Source: Bolinopsis microptera (taxonomy: Eukaryota; Ctenophora; Tentaculata; Lobata; Bolinopsidae). Taken from it: 64,000 bases of DNA. The DNA is taken from contig NC_087081.1 in NCBI RefSeq assembly GCF_026151205.1, positions 7,187,246 to 7,251,245 of the forward strand, in the 5' to 3' direction. The notes beneath the pieces are model-generated. The model did no database searches, was not told where the DNA came from, and was given only the letters and a program-made list of their open reading frames with translations. Each line of letters begins with the position of its first letter. Position 1 is the stretch's first letter. Below, in pieces: positions 10,750 through 21,910 of this stretch. The position numbers and the translations under genes were made by a program.

Positions 10750-13428
10750 TCAGCTATTTGAAAACGTTAAATTTGAATACTTATCAGGGACACTGGCCGA
10801 GGAATTCATCGCTAAATAATCGCTATGAGGCTCCATCGCTAAATAGTCATCTGCAGGAGGCCGGGCCTCCATCTCAAGATAGTCCCCAGGTGGAGGAGCC
10901 ATAGCCAGGTAATCATCATGAGGCTGTGATCTACCCTGATAAGATCCTAAACTTTCCATCGTTAAATATTCATCCTGGTAGTCATCCCCAGAAGTCATGG
11001 GCAGAAAGTCACTCAGAGTCATATCAATCTCACCTAGCCTCATAAACTCAGGTTGATGTGATATATCTGCAGTTATTTGGGCTTGCAATCGTCCGGACTC
11101 CACGAATATTGGGGAAGGTGCGGCTCCGGAGGTGGCTACGTAAACTGGCGAGGGGGCGGCGCCTGTAGCGTCTACATACTCCGGGTCACGACCTGTGGAG
11201 AGACAAAGAGGTTAGTTAGGGTGTAAATGTTAATAGTGATGACTTATATTTGTTAATAGTCAATACCGATTTGTTAACAATTTGTTAATAGATACGAGGG
11301 ATATTTGTTGATATTTTAAATTAGTGACGCCAAATATTTGTCGTATTCGTCAATATAGCTGTGAACACGGATAACTAAGATTTGTTAATGAGGGAGGGGA
11401 ACTCTATCTCGAGCCAAAAAGTCACTATTCAAGTATTCGTGCCCCAAAGACTGGATACTCTTGAGAGGATGACGATATAAACATGGCTTTTATACTTCTA
11501 GTTCCACACTTTTAGAACACTTCAAAGTTCAAAGTAACCCCTGTAGTTACCAACCACATAGTAACCACACAGTAACCACACAGTAACCACACATGAACCA
11601 CACATGAACCACACAGTAACTACAAAGTTACCTCATAATAATAATCATTAGAATAGGACGGGAAAAAAAACTTCACGACCCCAAAGCTCAAATACTCGTG
11701 ATTCTTAACTTTAAGCTTTTAAGAACGCGGAATTTACGACTGAGAAAATAATGCACGGACAATGTTTGACGCAGTTTCCTCATTTCCTGCCTTGTCATTT
11801 GTCGTTTGTCTACCTCTAATATTATTGTTTTCCTGAAGTGAGCAGTGACAGGCAGCACTAATTGCTAATACTAATGGTGAATACTGATATGAGCGACAAC
11901 ATTGCAGCTCAATGATAAGATAGATTCGTTAATAGTAGTAACAAATATCATGGTATTAAGTGATGATATGAATGCATCGTTCAGCACGTACCGCCTTCAA
12001 AACCGCCTATATTAGCGTCTTATATAAACTAGGTAAACTTTATAAACTATCTGAGTTTGGGAGTAGACCGTGGCGAATGCTAGCTGCTCCTCGTGTTCTT
12101 ATCAATGCTTTGCCTTATTCCTTAATATTATGCAATACTTTATAGTGTTATGTAATGATCGTAATGGTCACAAAGATCAGAACAGGACCCAGAAGGTCAA
12201 GGTTTAGGTCCCTGGCCATTTCATGGTAAAATAAATATGTGGGACTAGCATAGTATAATATGTGGGACTAGCAGAGTATAATATAGGGCCACATGTCACA
12301 TCACAGTTATTGTGAAATAGGGAGTCAGGATGCGATAGCAGTCTGGTGTCTGATACCGTCACATTTATTGCAGTGACCCCAGTAGGTTGGACCTTCTATT
12401 AATCTGCTGTTTTTGTTATGGTTATAATTGCTTATTGTTGTCAAGGCTTTAGCTGATTAAATTTTTGTCAGTTAATTTTATTGCACTATTATTTTATCAT
12501 GAGGCAGTTGCAGTCGCTACAACCTACTGGTCATGTTGGAGTTTGAATGTTAATGACCATAATCAAATTGTAGACAGAATTACGATCCGTCATCAGTTCT
12601 GCAATTTAAACTATGACACTGGTGCTTTAGACATAGTTATCATTTCATCAATGGTAAATATCAATCCCACAGTCCCCCTCCAATATTACTGTTAAGATTT
12701 CATTTTTACCTGAGACCGCCAGAGTACGCGGTGGGAGAGGTCGAGAGTTTTGTTGGTTTATCTGAGCATTTGCCATCCTCGCTTCGTGCGACATCATCGG
12801 CTCGTAACCCTGGAAGTATTATCTGATGACGTCATGTCACGTGGTGTGACGTCATATCACGTGGTGTGACGTCATAATAACATTAGCTGTAAAGTTGCAT
12901 CATTTACTGGTTACAGCAACCAGCAGATTATGGTATATATCTGGATTAAAGTAGCACATATTCTACTTGTAGTGATAGGTCCGATAATAATTCCCAAATC
13001 GTTAGTCTAAGATACCAGTCTCCCATTGGCCAACGCAAGTCACGTGATGTGAGTAAAGGCTGCTGATTGACTACCTCGCTAATAGTCTGCGGAGGAATTT
13101 CAAAAATTCCCGTGACACATATCCCCTCATCCCTGTCAAAGAACTGACACTAGCAGCCTTCAACCTGAATCTTCACGCCTGTCGACTCTCGAGTCTCACC
13201 CACGTGAATTGTAATCTTATCCCACTTGACATGAAATTCTTTACCACGTGACATGACTTCTTTGGCCATCACATACCGAAATATGCTGTCGCCTACATTT
13301 TTTGTACCTGAATAGCATTAGAAGAACTTGAAGGTCTATCGTTGCTAGTTTGTCACAAAGTGCCTCGGTTTTAGGACGCGAAATTAAGATATAACACATA
13401 TTTTCACTTGTTGACACTCTCCAGAGCT

Positions 13429-13514
<86 letters not shown>

Positions 13515-16500
13515 AGAGAGAGAGAGAGAGAGAGAGGTTCACTAGGTTAAATCACATTTGTCTTTATCGGTTCTTAATGTTTCGAATGCCCTGGATGCAA
13601 TGTTCTCACGCTTTACTGGCATTTTAAAACTTTACAGTTGACAAGTTTATTGATTTATCGAATTTTATAGTTGTCAGATATTTAGGGCTTTCCTCTATGA
13701 CTGACAGATATTTTGGGGTTTTCTCCGCTTTTAATAAGTTTGCGTGTTGATTCTATATCACTGAATCAAACATTTTCTTTCGACCAAAAATGTTTGAAAA
13801 TAAAATAAATCGTGTGAAGCGGTTGTTGTCATAAACTCCTCTCTACTGGCGGAGAAAAGAGAACTTATTCTGGTGATTCATCACAGAGCAGTAATTTAAT
13901 GAATATTTAGTGATGAATTATTGAATTAGTCAAGCTTTTAAATTTCAACTATTAATATGTTGGCCGCAGCCGCTTTTTACAAATGACTATTAATACAACT
14001 TAACTCACCCACACTGTGCAATAAAATTAAATCGATTCACTATTCATAAGCCAGTCAACTAATTATACAACATTTACATAATAATTATATAAAATGTATG
14101 CAAATTTGTACAAATTATATTATATAATAAAATGTTAACTAACTTCTCTCTCATTGGAAGCAGCGGCTCGTTTCATCCTCTCTTCCATAGTCCCCATTGG
14201 AGTGTAACCCGGCTCGGGTACTGGTCTTCTGTTTAGTTTACCATGCCTCTCTCCTGATAAAATTAGTCAATTAGCTATTGGGTTAATTATTTAATTGGAA
14301 AATGCAAAATTATTTACTTTTGGTAAGTTGTACGGATTAGTTATTCGAATATCAGCCAATGGTGCGGGGAAGTGCGGTATTAGGTGAATAGTTCGATTCC
14401 GCACCCACCGCACTTAGATCTTTACATGTTACCTCTGACCACATTCAAAAATCCATTCAAAAATCCGAGACCCATTTACATAAATTTACATTAATACATT
14501 CGAACATATAAATATTTTCTGTAACACTAATACGAAAGTATTTATCCTACTTAGCACTAAAGCTAAAAGTTCACTCGTAACATTATCAAACACTTTCAGA
14601 AGGACAAGCTACCTTGATAAAATAGGTTAAAAATAAATTACCAGCTCTAACGGATTACTGCACTGATTAATAGCTAATTTAGAAAATTAAGAAAGCAGTT
14701 ATTTTAATAATTTACCTTGAACTGAGTCCCCTCTACTTTGAAGGGCTCCTTTAACTTCTGTAACATTTTGATATCCCGGCTTAACTTTAACCATACCTGT
14801 TACATGGTAAATGAGGTTTTTGTTGACTTATTTTACGTAAAAATTACCGTAATTATCTACTCAATATTAAGATTAACAAGCTCATCATCTTTATTTACGG
14901 TCTTCTCCCGTTTAATTAAAATTATACGATTTGTTTGCTGCACTGACCTGGATTATTATTCTGTATGGTAGGATATTTGCTGTTCCCGCTCTTTATGATT
15001 GTAGTGTTTGCACTACTCTGTATAGGGTCGCTGGTTGAGCGATGTAGTTCCTCTGTAGGAGTCGGGGAGTCTGGAATGGCGTCAAATTCGTCCTGAGATG
15101 GACAAAAGTCACGTCACGTTGTGTGACGTCACGTCACGTGGTGTGACGTGATGCATAACATGCTTATTCAATCAATAGTATTGATTTGTATGACGAATGA
15201 TCATTCCACTTTAATCGTTGTAATAATTATGGAAATGTAAGAACCCGGATAAGTATTAATTCAGCGGTTTTAATAAAATAAAAATTTACAAATTAGATTC
15301 CGACCAAACAAAACCTATCTTTTATGATTACTTATAACTTATTACCAGTCGATTTACGCATAGTTGGTCAGTTCGTACAAAAGTCGTACAAAATTCGTAC
15401 AGTTCGGCACCTTTTTTCAGTTCGGAATTAGTTCGGGAAAAATTCGCCTCATAAATTTTCGAACTTGGATTTAACCGAAAGAACTTAAATTAACTCAGAT
15501 GTCAGGCCTTTGATAGATAAGTACCTTTTCAAACGACCGGTGCTTTTAGCGAGGTTAAAATACTCTTTATTTACCATTATCACGAAATCAGATATGAGTC
15601 AAGATTTATTTTATGGTTTAAAATCATTAAGAATTTTGTTCAAAGAAAGCGACCACTAAAGATAATTTTCATTTGACGCAATATTATCGATTTTAATTGG
15701 ATTTCTTTGCGATATCACTACTAAATACTAATATATCATAGAGATCAGGATTGATGCTACAGCACTCATTAAACGATTGCATTTTATAAACCAGATTTTA
15801 AAGTTATTTAATTGAATTGAAAAGCTGTTTCTAAAACAACCGTTCCATAGAAAAGTAGAAGATTAGAAAATTCAGTGCTGAACTTTTATAGATGAACGTG
15901 CAATTTAAAAGAGATCGAAAACTTTGTAAAGCAGATTATAATTACATATAGTACTCCCACTCCCGATACATCTCAACCTGTGAGAGGGTATATTCTTGCC
16001 ATTAGTTTAACTGCGTCAACGTTACGATGGTCTAGACGCGATATTTTCTCCTGCGTGGTGCTATATAACGAGAATTACATAACCGAGATTTTATTTTATT
16101 TTATACTCCAAATAGTCGGCATCGGTTTGTGACTGACTTTTATACCACTGTACATCAGGGGTCGCTCCTATAATGAACTTTACCAAGGCAAGAATGCCTC
16201 CCTCCGTGACAAGTAACACTGTTCATTACATCCCAAGACTGAACATCACTGAACTTGGAAATGTTTTTGGCTGGGAAAACTATGTGCTCTATATAATCGC
16301 TGCTATTGACTTCTTCCTCGCTATAATCGGTGAGTATTATTAACGAACGAATCTAGTATATTATAACCAATATAAACTAATAATCTCAATAGATGTGTGT
16401 GTGTGTCTGTCTAGTGTATGTCTGTCTGTATAGTGCCCAAATAGTGCTGACAAAACTATGACGAAGCCAAATGATTAAGGTTTTTCAAATCGGTCGGTGG

Positions 16501-19500
16501 TAAGTGGTTTAAAATTCGGTAAAAATTCCTCGACAGCTTTTTAAAATTCGTACAGTTCGGCACCTTTTAAAAGTTCGTACAGTGCGTACAGGGACAAAAG
16601 GATTTCGCGATTATTTTGGCCAAAATTCGCGATACCGCGAATTTTAACAGACTAGGTATTCATTAAACTATACATAAAATTTGTCGCAAATAATGGGAAA
16701 TATCGCGGTTCCGTACATGCCGCGATTTCCTTTGTCACTGAGTGCGTACTATGGTGTGATTTACGGCGAATAACTGAATAACAGGAAATTAGACATTTCA
16801 GTAAAGTAGACTTAAGTTAGATGCAATGCTAGCTGCAGTCATAATTCAAACACTTATCAAATGTTAACTATCTACTTTCCGCCTTACAATGGTTTCTCTT
16901 ACAACAGAATTTAAATTTTAAACCACCAAACAAACAAACCTGCGCTTTCTTGCTCAACGTAAGGATGCCAGGTTTAGGTGGTAAAGTGGCCCCTCTATTG
17001 GGGGGAGGCAGTGTCATAGCCCCTCTGTTAGGTCCATGGTACAAGCTGCCGCCCCGTGGGGAGGTGGAGGGTCGTGAGAGGCTCATGGTTGATTCTTTGG
17101 GTGGGGTGTAGCCTTCTAGGAAGGGGTTGTGGTGTTGTCCCCCCGCTACAGTTCCTGGAACATGTTTTGTGTTATTATTGTGCCTTTGAGATTTACTTGT
17201 TACTCTACTCACAAGCCTCTTTTGAAAGATAGGTATCGATTTTCATTTTGATGCGCAAAATTGACTCCGAATTTTTTAGATCACTGTATTTGCAATTGGT
17301 CAAATCTCCAACGAGCAATGAGGAGAATTAAAATAAGGCAGACCCACCTGCTCTCTGAGGAATCCTGGGAGGGGTGAAGGGTGCCCCAACAGCAGCAGTA
17401 GTAGCTGACAAGATCCCTGCAGAAATAGTACCTCTAGGAGGAGTTAGGAGGGGTTGAGCGGTAGATCTGGTTGGGGGTGTTCTGGGAAGTAGAGGTGGAG
17501 GTACGGGTCTCTCTTCCCTAGGAGGAGGAGGTGAGGGAGTGGCTCTCACTTCTAAATACTCGTTATCAGGCGCTGACTTCCTCTCCAGACTCGGACCAAA
17601 CTGGTCCCTGTGATTCATCTTAGCTCTGGTTAGAGTATTGTTGGTCACAGTACCGGACTGTTCAGCTGGAAGAACCTCCGTTAAGTGAGAGTCCCTGGTT
17701 TCTGGGGGTAGAAGTGGTACAGGACGGTTGGGTCTACACATTGTCTCAGATTGGGGTCTGGCTGGTTTAGGGTCCTCCACTGGAGGGCGGGAGGGACGTC
17801 CTAGAGTCTGTCCTCGAGAAGGGACAGGAGGTCTGTCTGTGCGAGGTGGAAGGTAGGGTTTGGGAGGGGATCGGGCGATGGGATCTGAAACTGGGACCCG
17901 GAATAATGGGTCTGATACAGAACTGAGGGGGCTGGGAGGGGTGGTTCTTGCAGGCGGGATATTGTAGTGGGGTTCTTCATATTGTGGAGGAGGCGGGGTC
18001 TCTCGCGGTGGGAGCGGCGTTGCGTGTGGAGGAGGCACGGTTTCTCGCAGTGGGGGCGGCGTTGCTCGTGGTGGCGGGGGCGTATCTCGAGATGGCGGTG
18101 GTATATTGTAGATAGCTTCCTCCTCTATTTTAACAACTTGTCCAGCGCTCTCCTTGTCGTCGATAACCAGCATTTGATAGGCGGAGTCTATGGAGTCGTG
18201 TCTGCCCATAGACATGGTAGTTGTTCTGATGTAACTGCTGTTACTCGTAGTTTCGCTCGAGCTGGGGGAATATGTCGTTAGTTAATTATTAATTATTCAA
18301 ACTTAATATTATGTTTGCATATTGTTTGTCATGAATGTTAACACAGTGTGAAACAATTGTTATGAAACACCTTATTACATAACCCTATTTTATAAGAAAG
18401 TATTAAGAAGTATTGGGTCTATGTTTTAGAGCAGAAGCTGTCAGAATTTGAGCCAGGTGTCATCGTCGGATTGTAGGCTTAGATGTGGATGAGAAAAATT
18501 CCTTAGTATGTCATATCCTTACTACTTTAAAAGGTTTGCACTAATTGTTTATCACTTTTGTCAAGTTTTGCTCTAAACTTCATTAGAAATACTCAGCACC
18601 TATATAAGACAATTAATCACTAATTTATAATTGTCATATCCATACTATTGTTCTAGTTCAGTTATTGTCGTAGCCTTGGTCTTGGGTAAGATAGACGGAC
18701 CCATATTATCATTAGATTTAGTCAGTTGAATTAGATGGAATTGAGATGTTGACAGTTGATATCGCTATTTTTAGAGAGTAAACGTTAGAATTTAACAGTC
18801 TGACACTAACAGTCACAAATTATCAAACAGGTCCCCAAATATTCAGTAACACATTTAAAAACGTCGCACTCAAGTCACCAAGAAGTCACTAACACGTCAC
18901 TGATTTAAGTCACTTACTTGCTCAAAACGCTATTTCCAGTAGCTCGTCTGCTGTTAAGTTCCAGGCTGGATCCTAATAAATTAGGCTCTCTTTTTGGAGG
19001 AGGAGTATCGTAGAGAGGCTCCAGATCTGCTACCTGAGTAGATATTAGGGTTTACCTTTGATTAAATGGGAGATCAGCTACCTGAGTAAATATTAGACGT
19101 TAGCGTCTAATTAACAAGGGGTGGGGGACGGGGTCGGCTGCAGTTTTATCTACTGAACCTTTCCAAGAGAAGAATTGCTTCATTGTAAAATATTGTAGCT
19201 AAAAGTTAAGACCATTTTTCTGCTTTTCTGAAAACTTTACGTGACGCTTGGATCGGCTACATTCCAGTAGATACAAATCGGACTGACGAATATTTTTGTT
19301 GACGTAAAGATGCCACGCGAGGGATTGCAGAAGAGATTATATCTTTTAACATGGCGGGTTTAATAATTGTCAAGATACCTTATTAATTCTGATCTAGATT
19401 CCGAATCCAGTTAATTCTCCCAATTCGGTCATGACACCAGACTGGAACGGCCCACTAAAATATGTCTTGGAATGGTCACGTTTAATATTGTGGATACTTT

Positions 19501-21757
19501 CATGGTTTCATTTGCCGCAATAGAGCGTGAAAATTCATCAACAATGAATTTGTTTCATTAATTTCGATTAATATAGGGCTTTCACATAAGATTGAGAATG
19601 TATCAATGCCTTATAGATGAGCAAATATTAGATAAAAGTGACTGCTACATGACACAACGGGTATTCACAAAGCATATGTTGTTCTTTGTCCTAACAAGTG
19701 CGATACAAACTGTTATTTCTATCCCGCTCAAAAAGAGCCGAAAAAGTGTCGGGTCTCTTTCCGGCCTTTGTAGTGAGTAATTTTTAGAGTAAATATTTTG
19801 TAGTAAATACTTTCACGGTACTTCCTGCTTCTCAGGCTTTGCAGAAAATACTTTTGTAGTATCTTATCTAGGCTGTTTCTGTACTACTGAATCATCAGCA
19901 TGTTACTGATGGAGATTTAGCGCGAAAATACATTACGGGACGTGCTGTACCACGTGTCTCCAAAGAATACTTGATTAGAGACACGTGACATGACTGCTTG
20001 TGCGTGCACCAAAACCTTTGACAAGACATGTACAAAATCACGTGACCAAGCGTGCAAAGTCACATGACTGCACGTGCAAAGTCCCATGATTGTGCGTGCA
20101 AAGTCACGTGACTGCACGTGCAAAGTCACGTGATTGTGCGTGACTGCACGTGCAAAGTTACATGATTGTGCGTGGCTGCACGTGCAAAGTCACTTGATTG
20201 TGCGTGACTGCACTTGATAAATCTATTTACCTGTATACCATCCACCTCAGTCGGCTCAGAGGGTTGTTTAGTACTCCTCAAGCTTGGAACGTCGTATATA
20301 TCCTCAGCATCTTCTGTACTTACTGCCTGTAAAATATATATTTAATTAAAGACCAATTATGTAGTTTACAAGTTATAGGTCGCAGCTAAACATTAGGCAC
20401 TCGGGTCACACGATACACCAGGTGTGAACACTTAGTCTAGTTGTGTGATCCACTATTTAACACCAGGCTATACTCTTTTAATGAAATAGAAACGTATCAA
20501 TTACGCAAAAATCAGTGGCGGCTAGAATTCAGACTAGTCTCGTCACTGCAATTGGGATCTCTTTTGACACAACCCTATCGGTAATACTTGCTACTACAAA
20601 GTACAAAATACTCAGGTATTTCGGATTTCCACATTTTTGCTGCTAATTTTCCAACTCAACGTTCATTTTGTATGGAAAACTCGTCGCGAGAGAGAAAATT
20701 GGATTCACCGCTAACTCAAACAAATATAGTTGTTCAGAAAATCTATTTTGTGACTAAATATTTGTACTTTATATTTTGTCAACTCTCGATTCCCTTGTGA
20801 CTAAAAAGAGACTGCGCGTTTTTGATTTAGTCGAATGAGTCATGTTAATTGTTAATTTGAGGTATCTTTCCCTGGATAAATTTATTTTAAGTTATAAAAT
20901 TTAAAAAAGGTTATATTTAATTTTTAAAGTTATATCATACCTCTGGAGCAGGAGCAAGTGAGTCGTACAAGATAATTTTAGGCTTCGGTGCAATTTTAGG
21001 CTTCTGAGCGGGCAGGGATCTGATAACGTTGCTTGGAATGTCGTAGAGATCTTCATCGGGAGAGGAAATAGTTTTTGTCACTGTTTCAACCTGATGTACA
21101 GAGGGGTTTGGTGTCAAGAATCAGGTGATTGGTGATTAATTAGTTAATAAATTACTGCGAACTTGCTTTTTTACTAGTAGGCTGTGGAGCAACTTTAAAT
21201 TGTTAAAAACAGTTCATGTTAAGAAAACTCAGTCAATTCTAAATTTAACTTTAATTGATAAAGAAAGTTTATATTAGTTTATATAATTATCCCAATTATG
21301 AAGTCATTGTGATGTCATTACCCTAATTATGAGTTATAGTATCAATATCAAAGAAACGACAGAGTATAATTATTCATCATGTTCTCTGTTGTTGCAACTC
21401 AGTAACTGTTAGTCAGTAGTATTTATATTGAATTGAATTAAACAATTAAATAACTTTATCTACAGTCTATATTATTATGATGCTATCTTTAAAACGTTTT
21501 TAGTTTTCAACGATGGTACATTTACTTAGATCTAAATTACTTAAAGTTAGTCATTTTTCAATGCTGAAACAACGTTGTCATGTTCAACTCATCATAATTC
21601 TTACAGTGTCAATTGAATTTACTTTTGTTCTGTCTCTCACCTGTCTGAGACTGATAGCAGGGTCTTGAGCCGGTATGTCATAAGTTGGCTCAGCAGAGTT
21701 GTTCTCATCGAACAGGTAGTCGTGATCGGCGTCGTATAACGGCGTCTTTTCATCCGC
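10750..21757 (-). CDS. Multi-site tyrosine docking protein (YxxP plus YxxM arrays; 5' exons not identified)
   Basis: Eleven exons join in frame with GT-AG introns: 21641..21757, 20941..21090, 20231..20326, 18918..19033, 17348..18261, 16940..17154, 14948..15092, 14716..14796, 14144..14253, 12710..12809, 10750..11192 (828 codons plus TGA; every phase agrees). The N-terminal part carries YxxP motifs of the CRK/ABL/NCK-SH2 type (TYDIP, LYDIP, IYDVP, LYDTP, IYNIP, HYNIP) and a 914-base exon of TPPPP-type repeats with SH3 ligands (RPVPLLP, PPVPSR). GYQNV and KYSNL fit the GRB2 YxN rule. Seven YxxM motifs (GYTPM, GYEPM, EYLTM, DYLAM three times, DYLEM) fit PI3K p85 SH2 sites; five are packed in the last exon. 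No kinase, PH, PTB, SH2 or membrane segment is visible. The design resembles GAB/IRS/p130Cas scaffolds or a receptor tail; orthology is not established. Introns hold microsatellites and CACGTG arrays. Confidence 0.85.
12822..12880. repeat. TGACGTCA/CACGTG tandem repeat at a 3' splice site
   Basis: Three copies of a roughly 20-base unit (GTCACGTGGTGTGACGTCAT) lie 12 bases upstream, in minus sense, of the acceptor that opens the exon 12710..12809. Both embedded palindromes are consensus sites for bHLH (CACGTG) and CREB/ATF (TGACGTCA) factors; binding is not shown. Confidence 0.7.
13432..13537. repeat. (GA)n microsatellite
   Basis: About 100 bases of almost pure AG dinucleotide, with one GGGGG interruption near 13508-13513, inside the intron 12810..14143 of the docking-protein gene. 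Confidence 0.95.
15103..15150. repeat. TGACGTCA/CACGTG tandem repeat upstream of an exon
   Basis: Units of GTGTGACGTCACGTCACGTG-type sequence lie 10-60 bases upstream (minus sense) of the acceptor for exon 14948..15092. This is the same repeat type as at 12822..12880. Confidence 0.65.
16173..16329 (+). CDS. Orphan first-exon candidate: N-glycosylation sites plus one membrane helix
   Basis: An ATG opens 52 codons ending ATC G|GTGAGT, a strong donor in phase 1. The segment has NFT and NIT glycosylation sequons and then one hydrophobic helix (ENYVLYIIAAIDFFLAII). The FGWENYVLY lead-in followed by the first helix is reminiscent of the N-terminus of SLC5-type sodium-coupled transporters, but 52 residues are too few to be sure. 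It sits on the opposite strand inside the intron 15093..16939 of the docking-protein gene. No continuing exons were found downstream on the plus strand, so it may be a fragment left by duplication, the first exon of a gene with a very long intron, or chance. No function is claimed. Confidence 0.35.
19935..20218. repeat. Degenerate minisatellite of GCACGTGCAAAGTCACGTGA units
   Basis: Around eight alternating copies of GACTGCACGTGCAAAGTCAC and GATTGTGCGTG, each holding CACGTG or near matches. The array ends 12 bases from the donor (20230) of exon 20231..20326. Open frames read here are repeat artefacts. Confidence 0.8.
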
Positions 21758-21760
21758 CTG

Positions 21761-21910
21761 AGTTAGAGTTAGAGTTAGAGTTAGAGTTAGAGTTAGAGTT
21801 AGAGTTAGAGTTAGAGTTAGAGTTAGAGTTAGAGTTAAAGTTAGAGTTAAAGTTAGAGTTAAAGTAAGAGTAAGAGTAAGAGTTAGAGTTAGAGTTAGAG
21901 TTAGAGTCTA
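21761..21910. repeat. (GTTAGA)n array forming the 3' end of an intron on the minus strand
   Basis: About 24 hexamers with a few AAAGTT or TAAGAG variants. In the sense of the docking-protein gene it reads (CTAACT)n and runs directly into the acceptor (CTAACTCAG) of exon 21641..21757, so it supplies both the pyrimidine tract and many copies of the branch-point-like CTAAC. Degenerate hexamers trail to about 22100. Confidence 0.9.

Noticed and set aside
17967-18281. Plus-strand frame of 104 codons
   Set aside because: Antisense shadow of the proline-rich exon of the docking-protein gene, which has full splice and phase support.
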